Below, one piece after another: positions 17,631 through 26,849 of a stretch of 64,000 bases of DNA. The stretch spans positions 1 through 64,000 of the forward strand of contig DATFYM010000160.1 of assembly GCA_035315065.1 (NCBI GenBank). The letters are read 5' to 3'. Under the pieces are notes generated by a model. That model was given only the letters and a program-made list of their open reading frames with translations, did not search any database and was not told the DNA's origin. Made by a program: the position numbers and the translations under genes. The stretch's first letter is position 1. Each line of letters begins with the position of its first letter. The stretch is from DATFYM01 sp035315065 (GTDB taxonomy: Bacteria; Acidobacteriota; Terriglobia; UBA7540).

Positions 17631-18905
17631 TCAGCGCAGAACATAACCGCGTTCGGCCAGCCGTTTGCCCGACACTTCATGCCACTCCGGCGGCATCACG
17701 TGGACGCCCGCGGCGTGAACCCAGCGATTGTAGAAGCTAAAAAGCGCGCAGACGGTGAGGGCGTCGTAGAGCGCCTCGTCCGACCAGCCTGCTTGCCTTA
17801 CCTGATCCACGTCGCCGCGCCGGATTTCCCACGACCGGAAAGTGACCCTTTCGATGAAGCCGAACAATGCTTTCTCGGCGGGTGAGAGAGCGGAGGCTCT
17901 GTAGTTATCGAGCACGGCCTGGACCAACGCGCGGCTTCCCAGCAATCGCCCCGCCGCGGCAGCGTGCGAATTGGCGCAGTATAGGCACTGGTTCTGATGG
18001 GAAGTAAAAGCGGCGATCAGCTCGCGCAAGCCCGGACTGAGTGGCGAGGCGCCGCGCATAAGCTCTTGGGTGAAGTAAGAAAGGTGGTCGGTCATCGCCG
18101 GCTTAAACGCGAACAGGTGAAAGATCTGCGAGACCGGAGCGCCCGCGGCGCGCGTCTGCCGGATCAACTCCGCGTACTGCCCTCCTCCCTCGCGCTCCTC
18201 GACGTCTCTCAGAAACATCGGCTCCATCGTCACTTTTCTTTCCGTCGGCGGTAGCTCGTAGCGGTCAGCGCCTGGCGCATGGGGATGCGAATGATCATTT
18301 TCCGGCGCCAGCGGCCGGGCATAGCCCTCGGTCGCAAGTCGATGCCCGGACATCTGGTAGCCGATGGCGGGCATATCCTGCACACCGCTGGCATCGATCC
18401 AGCGATTGTAATAGTTGAACTGGGCGCAGACGCCTATCGCATCGTAAAGCGCTTCGTCCGTCCAGCCGGCGCGCCGCGCCTGGTCGACGTCGACCTGGCT
18501 GATCTGATGGGACTGGCGGTTCACTTTCTCGAGGAACTGAAACAGCGCCTTCTCCGCTTCCGTAATGGGCGCCGTGCGGTAGTCCTTCAGCACCGCCTGC
18601 ACCTTGGCGGTATGTCCCAGCAATTCCGCCGCGACCGCGGCGTGCGAGCCGATTCAAAACGGGCACTGGTTGCGCTTGGAGGTGAACGCCGCGATCAGCT
18701 CCCGCATGCCCGGAGCCAGCGGCGACGGCCCCCGCATCAACTCCTGCGTGTAGCGCGAAAGGTGGTCCGTCGCGCGCGGTTTGAAGGCGAACAAGTACAG
18801 GATCTGCGGGACCGGAACTCCCGCCGCCTCCATGGCCGCAAACTGCGGGCCCATTGGGCCCGCCTTCGCCTGCCGTTCAACGTCGCAAAGAAAAATCGGT
18901 TCCAT
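17631..18905 (-). CDS. Tandem AhpD-like peroxidase-related protein, probable selenoprotein (UGA at codon 84)
   Basis: Read through the UGA at 18656-18654 this is one 424-residue protein with two AhpD/carboxymuconolactone-decarboxylase-like halves. Half 1 starts MEPIFLCDVERQ and has NQCPF-(UGA)-IGSH. Half 2 starts MEPMFLRDVEE and has NQCLYCANSH. The UGA falls exactly on the second Cys of CxxC, and the frame stays open and homologous on both sides, with C-x-x-U/C-x3-H in both halves. AhpD-like proteins are, to my knowledge, among bacterial selenoprotein families. A hairpin with a GGUC loop lies 17 nt after the UGA. A gene caller would split this at 18654/18623. The main alternative is a nonsense mutation from TGC or TGT. 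Expected role: thiol/selenol peroxide or disulfide chemistry. Confidence 0.8.
18627..18642 (-). promoter_or_regulatory. Candidate bacterial SECIS hairpin
   Basis: The mRNA segment CGCCGC-GGUC-GCGGCG forms a perfect 6-bp stem with a 4-nt loop starting GG, 17 nt downstream of the in-frame UGA. It fits the usual bSECIS rules (loop 16-37 nt from UGA, G in the first two loop positions). GC-rich coding DNA makes such hairpins common, so this is supporting evidence only. Confidence 0.5.
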
Positions 18906-18917
18906 GGTTCACCAAAA

Positions 18918-19055
18918 AAGTGGCTAGCAGTTCGTGGCTAGTGGCTAGCGACGAGCTATCAGTCATCAGCCATCAGCAAGAGAAGTCCAGTTCTTACCGG
19001 TGGCTCATAGCTGACCGGTGACGGCTGCCAGCCACTAACCACTCGCCACTGCGCT
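18918..19055. repeat. Word-type inverted repeat (GTGGCTAG / CTAACCAC and CATCAG words)
   Basis: gtggctagcagttcgtggct faces gccactaaccactcgccact; inner words are atcagtcatcagccatcag. It lies just upstream of the AhpD-like gene. Confidence 0.7.
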
Positions 19056-19064
19056 TAACGTCGG

Positions 19065-19445
19065 TCACTTGCCCGCGGCCGCCTCGATCTTCTCGATCAC
19101 AATCGCGCGCGCTCCGCCCTTCTCGTACACCTTGCCAGTGACGGAGACCATCTGGCCCGCGTACGGCATCAACCGGTCATTCTGACTTTTGGCTGGTTGC
19201 GCATCGTCGATCGGCAAGTAAACGGTTCCCCCAGCGGTCTGAATCACCAGGGGCGATCCCGCTTTGGCGCACGCCACGGCGCACTCCGGGCTGAGAGGTT
19301 TCTTCAGATTCTTGGTGAAGGTGCAGGCCGAGTCGATCACATAACCCTTGATGGTCGTCGAGGGCTTGTCTGCCGGCCGGGCCGAGACAGCGACCGCAAG
19401 CATGCTGACCAGAAAACCGGCTGCAAGGAACTTTCGGCAATTCAT
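19065..19445 (-). CDS. Small secreted protein, OB-fold-like
   Basis: A 126-aa protein with a signal peptide (MNCRKFLAAGFLVSMLAVAV, cleavage near SARPA). The start at 19445 is chosen for the Shine-Dalgarno aaaggagcc. The mature part reads TIKGYVIDSACTF, a Cys-rich middle (PECAVACAKAGSPL), then MVSVTGKVYEKGGARAIVIE, a pattern of small beta-barrel (OB-like) exported proteins common in Acidobacteria. The three Cys residues might form a disulfide or bind metal, which is inference. Function unknown. Confidence 0.7.
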   Translation of the reverse strand: MNCRKFLAAGFLVSMLAVAVSARPADKPSTTIKGYVIDSACTFTKNLKKPLSPECAVACAKAGSPLVIQTAGGTVYLPIDDAQPAKSQNDRLMPYAGQMVSVTGKVYEKGGARAIVIEKIEAAAGK

Positions 19446-19457
19446 GGTGGCTCCTTT

Positions 19458-19562
19458 TCTCAGTCGAAAGTCGAAAGCCAAAAGTCGAGAGTGAAAGAGG
19501 CGCACGCAGTAGCAATCTCTGTCTTCACTTTCGACCTTCGACTTTTGACCCTCGACTTCTTC
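19458..19562. repeat. Word-type inverted repeat (AGTCGAAAGTCGAAAG words)
   Basis: cagtcgaaagtcgaaagcc faces ttcgaccttcgacttttgac. It lies between the TonB-dependent receptor 3' end and the small secreted protein gene. Confidence 0.75.
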
Positions 19563-22500
19563 TCAAAACATGAACTTCAATGCAAACTGGATCAGCCGCG
19601 GCGCCAAGGCCTGCTGAATCTGAGCGAAGGTGGTCGAGCTGATATCGCTGTTCGGCAGCCGGAAATTGGCGCGGTTGAACACGTTGAAGAATTCGGCCCG
19701 GAATTGCAGGTTCTTGGATTCGGCCAAGCGAAAATCCTTGATCGCTGAAAAGTCCCATTGAGCGAGTCCCGGACCTTGGACCACATTGCGGCCTTCGGTT
19801 CCGTAAGTTCCCGCCAGCGCCGACATCGGAATCCTCTGAAATGCGCTGGTGTCGAACCACTCCTGCACGGTCCTCGGGCCGTGGTTGGCGTTGCCGACAA
19901 GGTTAGGACGGAAGGCGGAAAATCCGGAAATTTCCGGCGCACCGTAGCTGAAACTCTGATCCTCCACCGTAAACGGTGTTCCGCTCATGAAAGTGGTGAT
20001 GCCGTTCACTTGCCACTTGCCCAGCACGCTCTGATACCAGTTCGCCGGCTGCCGGAACCAAGGCATCTGCCACTGGTAGCTCAGCACGGCGCGGTTGCGC
20101 GCGTCGAACATTGACCGGCCTCGTTCGGCGGCGAGGTCGAAAGGATTCTGCGCCAAGTCATTCTCTCCGGCGATCGGCTGCGAGGCGGACCCGGTGATAT
20201 TGAAGGACGAAACGTCATCGATGGATTTCGAGAACGTGTACGACGCGAGGAAGGAGACTCCGTGACCGAACCGCTTGCGCAGGCTCGTCTCCAGGGCGTG
20301 ATAAGAGGAATTGGCGGCGCCCACAATCAGACCCACGGAGCTGTAGTTGCAGTTGCCCTGCGCCGTCGGCAGGCAATTAACGCGCTGCGGATCGATACTG
20401 CTCTGCTGAGCAGACCAGGTTTCTCCGGGTTCGGGTAGGGACGGATTGTCTTCGATGAAGCGCGGCAGTTTCGTGCCTTTGGTTCCGACGTACCCTACCT
20501 CAAGCAGCCAGTCAGCGCCGAAAGACCGCTCGAGGTTCAGGTTCCAGTCCTGCGCGTAGGGCAGGCGCAGGTGGGGATCGATCGTCAGGAGCGTCATCGT
20601 CTCGCCAAATGGAGTTGTGAAAGGATTGCCATTGGCGAACGGGTTGGAGAGGGTACCCACTTGGGGGAACGACAACTGCGGCGTCCGAAGATACGGGGGA
20701 GCGCTGATGGGATCCTGTAGTGGGCCACCCTGGCCGTTGTAATAGGGGTCAAAGAAGACCCCATAAGCCGCCCTGACCAGCCACCGAGCGCTTCCGGTGG
20801 GATCCCAAGCCACGCCGATGCGCGGCGCGAAGGCATTCTTTTCGGTAGGAATCAGGCCCGCGGGGATGCCGGCGTCGCCCGGATACACAAGTCCGGGCGG
20901 AGCGTCGGGCATCACCGTGGATTGCACGCCCGGCTCATACAAGTTCTGCCGGTTCCGAATATCGGTGTAAGGGAAGGGTAGCTCGTAGCGGAGACCCACG
21001 TTGACGGTCAAGCGCGGGCTGACCTTGTAGGTATCCTGCGCATAGAAGTTGAAGTCGCTGCCGCGAAGACCGCGCGACAAGTCGCCGCCGCCACCCGGTT
21101 GGCTGCCGCCCCCTTGGAGAAAGAAGATGGGCTGCCCACTGAGGAAACTGGCAAACGAGTTGGTGAAGGGGAAACCTACGAAGACAAAAAAGCCGTTCGA
21201 GGCAATCCCATTGACCGCATTGATCTGGTCACGACGAAAGTCGCCCCCAAACTTCAGCTCGTGTCGCCCGCGAATCCAAGTAAGCGAGTCGGAGGCGCCA
21301 AAAGCATTCTCGTAGGTGTTGCGGGGGCCAGTGATAGGATCACCGACCGTGGCGTAACCACCTCCGGAGAATTGAAGAAATGGCGGACCGGCCGCGATGG
21401 CCAGGGTGGGCTGATATTGGAAGCCCAACGAAGCGGGTGAAGTGTTGTTCTCGTGCTCGTCAAATAGAAACTTGTTGCGGAGAAAAGAAAATCGCGCAAT
21501 GTCCACGACCGAGGGCGAAAATGAATGGGTCAATTGGACAACGAAGTTCTGGGTGCGATGGTCTTCGCCCACGGGGAATCCCGGCACGCCCGCACCGGCG
21601 GTGGATAGCGGGTCAAAGCGCGTGCCATTCAAGAACATGTAGCGGAAGTTCACGCTGGTCTGGGATGAAAAATAGTGGTCGATGCGCAAGCCCGCCTGGT
21701 CCTCGTTATCGCGCAAAATCTGCGACGCATTGAGAAGGTCTAACACGCCATTCGAATCGGTGGCGTTAGGCGACGGATAGAGCTTCTCCACATTCGCCGC
21801 CGTGGGATCGATAGCCGGCAGCGTGCCGCCAGGCACTAACGACGGGCCCGTCTGTCCAATGACGAATAGCGGGCCGTCCTGCGAAAAATTCCCCTGCCGT
21901 TCGAGGGCAGAAGGCACCCTGACATCGCTGATGACTTCGCCCTGCCGGTTGCGGAAGCCTTCGTAGTAACCGAAGAAGAAGGTCTTCTCCCGCTGAATCG
22001 GGCCCCCGAGGGTCGCGCCATACTGGTTTTGACGATACTCCGACTTCTGGAAACCGTCCGCATTCTCGAAGAAGTTGGCTGCATCCAGCTTGTCGTTGCG
22101 AACGAACTCCCACGCCGTGCCGTGAAGATCGTTCGAGCCCGACCGGGTAATGATGTTGGTGGTGGAGCCGGCGTTCGAGCCAAACTCGGCGTTGGCGGTA
22201 TGGGTGAGAATCTTGAATTCGGCGATGGCGTCGATGGGCGGCTTCAGCACAAAGCCGCCGTCCACAGCGTCCACATTGGACGCACCGTCGATCAGGAAGT
22301 TGTTCGACTCCGGCCGCTGGCCGTTGACGGAATAGGGCTGCCCGTCACGCAGCGATCCTCCGGCCTCGGCGAGCCCGGGTGTTATCGGCACCACGCCCGG
22401 TTGCAGCAGCCCGAGTTGAGAGAAATTACGGCCGTTCAATGGCAGGTCAAGAATTTCGCGCTCGCCTACCGTCTCTCCCATCGTCGTGTTCGCCGTTTCG

Positions 22501-22889
22501 ATGACCGCGGCATTGGCCGTAACTACTACCGACTGTGTGGCCAATCCGACTGCGAGGTGGATGGGGACGTTCGCGGACTCATTCACCGCGAGCGTGATTC
22601 CTTCCTGGACGAACTTCTGAAAGCCCTTGGCGTCCACTTCGAGGCGATAGTGCCCGACCGGGAGCAGCACCAGCACATAAGAGCCATCCGGGTTGCTCCG
22701 GCTGGCGCGGGAGACACCGGTTTCAACCTGCGTCGCCGTGACGAGAGCCCTCGGCACGCCCGCACCGCTTGGATCGTACGCCGTGCCGCGAATGCTTCCG
22801 GTCGTTTCCTGCGCGCGAAGGTTGCCGGCAAGAATCATTGCCAATGCAACCAGCGCGGTTCCGATAGACATTTGCTTGGTCTTGCGCAT
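19563..22889 (-). CDS. TonB-dependent receptor, Oar-like, with carboxypeptidase-regulatory domain
   Basis: A 1108-aa outer-membrane protein. The start at 22889 follows aaggagatcc and gives signal peptide MRKTKQMSIGTALVALAMIL. Residues about 35-115 form a CarboxypepD_reg-like Ig domain (TGSIRGTAYDPSGAGVPRA, then LPVGHYRLEVDAKGF). A plug region follows (LDLPLNGRNFSQLGLLQPGV, NFLIDGASNVD) and then a long beta-barrel ending in Phe (FALKFMF). This Oar-type architecture is highly expanded in Acidobacteria and Bacteroidota and is used for uptake or surface functions. No SusD or ExbB partner is adjacent. Substrate unknown. Confidence 0.92.
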   Translation of the reverse strand: MRKTKQMSIGTALVALAMILAGNLRAQETTGSIRGTAYDPSGAGVPRALVTATQVETGVSRASRSNPDGSYVLVLLPVGHYRLEVDAKGFQKFVQEGITLAVNESANVPIHLAVGLATQSVVVTANAAVIETANTTMGETVGEREILDLPLNGRNFSQLGLLQPGVVPITPGLAEAGGSLRDGQPYSVNGQRPESNNFLIDGASNVDAVDGGFVLKPPIDAIAEFKILTHTANAEFGSNAGSTTNIITRSGSNDLHGTAWEFVRNDKLDAANFFENADGFQKSEYRQNQYGATLGGPIQREKTFFFGYYEGFRNRQGEVISDVRVPSALERQGNFSQDGPLFVIGQTGPSLVPGGTLPAIDPTAANVEKLYPSPNATDSNGVLDLLNASQILRDNEDQAGLRIDHYFSSQTSVNFRYMFLNGTRFDPLSTAGAGVPGFPVGEDHRTQNFVVQLTHSFSPSVVDIARFSFLRNKFLFDEHENNTSPASLGFQYQPTLAIAAGPPFLQFSGGGYATVGDPITGPRNTYENAFGASDSLTWIRGRHELKFGGDFRRDQINAVNGIASNGFFVFVGFPFTNSFASFLSGQPIFFLQGGGSQPGGGGDLSRGLRGSDFNFYAQDTYKVSPRLTVNVGLRYELPFPYTDIRNRQNLYEPGVQSTVMPDAPPGLVYPGDAGIPAGLIPTEKNAFAPRIGVAWDPTGSARWLVRAAYGVFFDPYYNGQGGPLQDPISAPPYLRTPQLSFPQVGTLSNPFANGNPFTTPFGETMTLLTIDPHLRLPYAQDWNLNLERSFGADWLLEVGYVGTKGTKLPRFIEDNPSLPEPGETWSAQQSSIDPQRVNCLPTAQGNCNYSSVGLIVGAANSSYHALETSLRKRFGHGVSFLASYTFSKSIDDVSSFNITGSASQPIAGENDLAQNPFDLAAERGRSMFDARNRAVLSYQWQMPWFRQPANWYQSVLGKWQVNGITTFMSGTPFTVEDQSFSYGAPEISGFSAFRPNLVGNANHGPRTVQEWFDTSAFQRIPMSALAGTYGTEGRNVVQGPGLAQWDFSAIKDFRLAESKNLQFRAEFFNVFNRANFRLPNSDISSTTFAQIQQALAPRLIQFALKFMF

Positions 22890-23279
22890 GGATCTCCTTC
22901 CGTTTGTGGGGAGCTGAAAGCGTGTGGACGGCCCTCCCTGGGACGGCGATACGTCTCCCCGCTCCACACCGGCGGCGATGCGCCTCAACGCACACTTGCG
23001 CAGCGACGCTTGTGGCGTGTTTCAGCTTCCCTGTTCTAGTTCAACCCGAACGGCCCGACAAGGCTAGGAGTCCCACTTAGACCCGGCTTAGACTTCCACC
23101 ACCGGTGTTCAACCGGCTTGCACTCGACGCCAACCCTATGTGGATCTGCCCAACGCGCGCTGATTATGAGAGGTCAAGCTGGGGAGGTCAATACTGGAAA
23201 GGTGTGTGGAGGGCGAGTTTTTTCAACTAGTGTCTTGGAAACGCCTGATTACTTACAGTAATCAGCAAAACGATGCAAG
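22890..23279. other. Upstream region of the TonB-dependent receptor, with perfect palindrome
   Basis: No gene. A perfect palindrome, TGATTACT-TAC-AGTAATCA, lies at 23246-23264, about 360 nt upstream of the receptor start. It could be an operator or a hairpin. No T-run follows on either strand. Confidence 0.45.
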
Positions 23280-23356
23280 CCTCGAAATTCGAAAATCGAA
23301 ACTCGTAAAGACGGCTAGTGACCGATTTCGAGTTTCGAGTTTCGAGTTTCGATTCC
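23280..23356. repeat. Word-type inverted repeat (CGAAATTCGAAAATCG words)
   Basis: cgaaattcgaaaatcgaaac faces a run of gagtttcgagtttcgag. It abuts the 3' end of the M50 protease gene. Same word family as 10078-10156. Confidence 0.78.
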
Positions 23357-23359
23357 CGG

Positions 23360-24481
23360 TCAGGCCAACGCCTTCGGCGTCTCGGCTGCCCGCTTCGCCT
23401 GGCGCAGCGCCGACTGGATCATCATAAACTCGCCCACGTTTTCCATGGTCAGCATTCCGACCAACTCTCCGTTGTGCTCCACCGGCAACGAGCGGCAGCC
23501 GCATCGTTGCAGCGCCTGGACCGCCTGCTCCAGCATGTCGTGGGAGTCGATCGCCTCAAAGTCGCGCCGCATGGCCTCGCGCACAGCGAGCGAGGTTCCG
23601 CCTTGAGCGATCGCGCGCACGAGGTCCTCTCGCCTCAGCACGCCGAGGACGTGGTCGCCGAAAACGACCGGAAAGTCCTGCTGCCAACCGGCCAGCATGT
23701 ATTCCGTGGCCTGGGCCAGCGTGTCGTGGGGCTGGAGCGTGCGGAAATTGGTCAGCATCACGCGTTGCACCGGAATGCCGCCGAGCGAGGTGCGCATCTG
23801 TACCATGGCCGCTTCGCCGCTGGCTCCCATCCATACAAAAAGGGCGATGAACAGGAGAAAAGGGTCAAAGAGCAGGCCGAGAAAGCCGAAGATGAAGGCG
23901 ATGGCTTGGCCAACGTGCGCGGCCGTTTGTGTGGCGCGGGTATACTCCATGTGCGTGGCGAGCAAGGCCCGCAACACGCGGCCGCCGTCCATAGGAAAAG
24001 CGGGAATCAGGTTGAACAGCACCAGCCAGATGTTAACCGCCAGCACGCTTCCGAGGAAATCGTGGCCGGTCCAATTGACGTTCTCCACCTGTCGGAGCGT
24101 AGGCAGGTGCCCGAATGACCCCAACAGCAGGAGAAGCGCTGCCGCGATCAGCACGTTCACCGCCGGGCCGGCCAGCGCCACCAGCAACTCCTGCCGCGGG
24201 TCCTCGGGCATGCGCTCCAGGCGTGCCACACCGCCGATCGGCAGCAGCACGATGTCGCGCGTGCGGATGCCGTAACGCCGCGCCGTTAGCGCGTGACCCA
24301 GCTCGTGCAGAACGATGCAACCGAAGATCACTAGCACGAACACCAGGCCGTAAACTGCGGTGGCGACGCTGCGTTTCTCCGCCCAGTTTGCGACCAAAAT
24401 GAAGAGGATCAGTAGCAGGAAGGTGGCGTGCATGTAGACATCGATTCCCGCCAGCTTCCCGATCTTCCAGGCCCAGCGCAT
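23360..24481 (-). CDS. Site-2 protease (M50 family) with C-terminal CBS domains
   Basis: A 373-aa intramembrane zinc metalloprotease. The zinc site HELGH (H59-E60...H63) sits in a TM helix (VIFGCIVLHELGHALTA), and the third ligand motif NLIPAFPMDGG lies in a later TM segment. Two CBS motifs follow (VQRVMLTNFRTLQPHDTLA and VREAMRRDFEAIDSHDML), as in Rip3-type and archaeal S2P proteases, where CBS domains sense adenine nucleotides. It could process a membrane-bound regulator. No anti-sigma substrate is adjacent. Length and topology are normal. Confidence 0.9.
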   Translation of the reverse strand: MRWAWKIGKLAGIDVYMHATFLLLILFILVANWAEKRSVATAVYGLVFVLVIFGCIVLHELGHALTARRYGIRTRDIVLLPIGGVARLERMPEDPRQELLVALAGPAVNVLIAAALLLLLGSFGHLPTLRQVENVNWTGHDFLGSVLAVNIWLVLFNLIPAFPMDGGRVLRALLATHMEYTRATQTAAHVGQAIAFIFGFLGLLFDPFLLFIALFVWMGASGEAAMVQMRTSLGGIPVQRVMLTNFRTLQPHDTLAQATEYMLAGWQQDFPVVFGDHVLGVLRREDLVRAIAQGGTSLAVREAMRRDFEAIDSHDMLEQAVQALQRCGCRSLPVEHNGELVGMLTMENVGEFMMIQSALRQAKRAAETPKALA

Positions 24482-24483
24482 GA

Positions 24484-24629
24484 CGGCCCTCCCTGCGAAG
24501 AGGGAACAGGGGAGAGGGGACAGGGAACAGGAAGAGGCGCGCTGTTCCCGATTGCCTTGCCTATTCCCCCATTCCCTGTCCCCCGGCGACCTGCTTCCTG
24601 TTCCCTGTTCCCTATTCCCTGTCCCCCTA
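24484..24629. repeat. Word-type inverted repeat (GGGAACAGG / CCTGTTCCC words)
   Basis: gaacaggggagaggggacag and cagggaacaggaag face a run of ttccctgttccctattccct. It lies between the GH36-like gene and the M50 gene. Confidence 0.78.
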
Positions 24630-26849
24630 TTACCTCTCTTCCACGTAGATCAAATCGCTGGTGTACTTCCCCGGCAGTTTGATCAGCAAGCCCTCGTTCA
24701 TCAGCTCCCCGCCGCTGTGCGTGCCGGTGGTGACCGATCCGTCTTCAGACGAGACGCGATACGAAACGTCGGCGCCCAGGCCTCGCAGCCGCACGCGCCG
24801 GGCCACCTCGTCATTGTTCGGGCGAAAGATATAGACCGTGCCCTTCTTCACACTCGGGCTCCAGTAGAACATTCCATCCCAGTGCAGCCCGTCGGGCCGC
24901 GGCAGGATGTGATGAACCTCGGCGTCGCCGAGGGTAGGACGAATCCAGCGCTTGTAGATCTGAACAGCGCGGATCGCGCCCACGCGCTCGTCGGCGGTCC
25001 ACGTGGCGCTGTTTGTGGGATCGATTTGCCACGCGCTCATCATAGCCGAGCGCCAGAAGTAGGGCAGCGGCCGATCGGATGTGTGGTTGTAATAGTTCTC
25101 GTACGTGTACGCCATCAGCATGGCGGGTGGAAACGCGTAGGTGGAATCGTAAATGCTCTGGCGGTCGGGCAGCGCCGAGAGCGTGTCCGTGGCCACGATA
25201 TAGTGGACGTGCTTCGCCTCCCCGAAGTCCTTGATCCGCCCGCCACCGGAGCAGCCTTCGAGCGCCAGCCGGGGGTGCTTCTTCGCCAGCGCCTCCATCA
25301 CCTCGTAGTATCCGAGCGCCGACCAGTAACTCACGTCCACGCCATAGTGGTGGCGATGGTTGGTCTGCGGGCAGGAGGTCACGATGGGGCTGTAATCGTG
25401 CTTCAAGTAATCGAGGTTGTAGTCGGTGACTGCACGCTCGACGGATTGCTCAGCCCACTGGCGCGCCGGCACGTACCCAAGGTCCAGGAACAGGTCCCAG
25501 TTAATCTCGCCCGGCTTCCAGTCCGGCGGAATGCTGCGGTTGAACCAGTCGGGGTGGCGAAACGCGTTGAGCGCACCGGGATCCTCGGAATCGCTGCCGT
25601 GGGTCCACGCCATCCACAGGCCCAGCTTCATGCCGTTCTGGTGGACGGCTTGCTCGATCGGCCCCTCACCATGCGGAAAGCGCGTCGGGTCCCAGCGCCA
25701 ATCGCCGTCCTTGGCGAACCACATGGCGTCCGGCACGAAGGTCTCGAAGCCGAGTGAGTTGCACAGGTGGGCGCTGCTGAGCACATCGGCTTCGGTCGCC
25801 TTGTTGCCGCCCATATCGAGATAGAGATTGTAGGCGAGCGTCGGATAGGGCCCCGGCGGGCGCGGCGGCATCAACTTCTCCAGGATAAAACGATGGAGCG
25901 AGGCGCTGCCATTGTCGAGGTCACCGGTGTAACAGCCGACGAAGGCCACCGGCACGAGGAAGGTCTCACCGGCCTCAACGTCCGTCTTGAAGTCCGGCAA
26001 GTTTCCGACGCGCAGGGAAAGCGTCATCGGTTTCGCTGCCTTGGCTTGGGCGCGAATACGCCCCAACGCCGAAAACTCCCACCCCACGTAGAGTCCGCCC
26101 GAGTCGCCCGCCTGCACGGCCATCCAGGGCACCGGACTCGACGGGTCTGTGGGGTCGCTCACAATCGTCTGGTCGAGTTCAGGGTCCGCCCGAACGCTGA
26201 AGACGCCGCCTTCCGTCGAGGCGTTGCTTCCACCGCGGTTGATCCACCAGATCGAGACCGGCTCGGCGGGCGAGATCTCGAGCCCACCGAGGGCCAGGCT
26301 GTCCTGCGCCGTGACGGTGATGGGATGGCTTTCGTGGTTGGTTAGCGTCGCCCAGTGCTCCACGGGACCGCGTCCGGGGCGGGCGCGCCACACCGAATGC
26401 AGCTCCAGCGCTGGTTGAGCGTTCCGATAGAGAAGCGTGAGTTGGTGGGCGGCAGGATCGTACGCAGCGCTATCGTATTCCCACTCCAGGGTGATGGGAA
26501 TCCCGTTCACTTCCACGTCCTTCATCGATGAAGGTCCGGCCGGCCCGACGATCCAGTTGCGATGCGTCGCCGTTGACGCCAGGGTCCTCAGCGAAGGCGC
26601 GCCGTGTTCGATCTCAATGACGATCTCGGTATCGTCGGTGGCGAGCCGCCACGCGTGGGACCCGATGGGTCCTTGCACGTCGGCGGCCGAGGCAGTGGCT
26701 CCGCGGATTCCCTCCGGCCCGAGCATAGCAAGGCCGATGAGAAGAAGGGAGAGACCAATTCGCGAGAAGGCCGATAGGGGCTTGAACGCGTTGCCGTTCC
26801 AACGGCGGTCATCCAAGGGGTTGGCCCCGAGTGCCTGCGCTGATCTCAT
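24630..26849 (-). CDS. GH36/GH27-like alpha-galactosidase family protein (secreted)
   Basis: A 739-aa protein with an N-terminal hydrophobic segment (LSLLLIGLAMLGPEGIRG). A beta-sandwich domain (about 55-290) is followed by a TIM barrel. GH clan-D features: WMAWTHGSDSEDP, YNLDYLKHDYSP holding the presumed nucleophile Asp, and ALEGCSGGGRIKDFG, equivalent to the ENCSSGG region of GH36. The Trp usually before the nucleophile Asp is His here, and the ENCSSGG Asn is Gly, so specificity may differ from classical alpha-galactosidase. The first 20-30 residues are not signal-like, so a later start is possible. The GH2 and tannase-like enzymes suggest plant-polymer use. Confidence 0.8.
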   Translation of the reverse strand: MRSAQALGANPLDDRRWNGNAFKPLSAFSRIGLSLLLIGLAMLGPEGIRGATASAADVQGPIGSHAWRLATDDTEIVIEIEHGAPSLRTLASTATHRNWIVGPAGPSSMKDVEVNGIPITLEWEYDSAAYDPAAHQLTLLYRNAQPALELHSVWRARPGRGPVEHWATLTNHESHPITVTAQDSLALGGLEISPAEPVSIWWINRGGSNASTEGGVFSVRADPELDQTIVSDPTDPSSPVPWMAVQAGDSGGLYVGWEFSALGRIRAQAKAAKPMTLSLRVGNLPDFKTDVEAGETFLVPVAFVGCYTGDLDNGSASLHRFILEKLMPPRPPGPYPTLAYNLYLDMGGNKATEADVLSSAHLCNSLGFETFVPDAMWFAKDGDWRWDPTRFPHGEGPIEQAVHQNGMKLGLWMAWTHGSDSEDPGALNAFRHPDWFNRSIPPDWKPGEINWDLFLDLGYVPARQWAEQSVERAVTDYNLDYLKHDYSPIVTSCPQTNHRHHYGVDVSYWSALGYYEVMEALAKKHPRLALEGCSGGGRIKDFGEAKHVHYIVATDTLSALPDRQSIYDSTYAFPPAMLMAYTYENYYNHTSDRPLPYFWRSAMMSAWQIDPTNSATWTADERVGAIRAVQIYKRWIRPTLGDAEVHHILPRPDGLHWDGMFYWSPSVKKGTVYIFRPNNDEVARRVRLRGLGADVSYRVSSEDGSVTTGTHSGGELMNEGLLIKLPGKYTSDLIYVEER

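Noticed and set aside
17447..17680. 77-aa minus-strand ORF overlapping the AhpD 3' end
   Set aside because: Overlaps a well-supported gene, arginine/serine-rich shadow composition.
18654..18905. Separate 83-aa AhpD fragment plus separate 330-aa gene starting at TTG 18623
   Set aside because: Same frame, split exactly at a redox Cys position with conserved flanks; better explained as one gene with UGA as Sec, or a single nonsense change.
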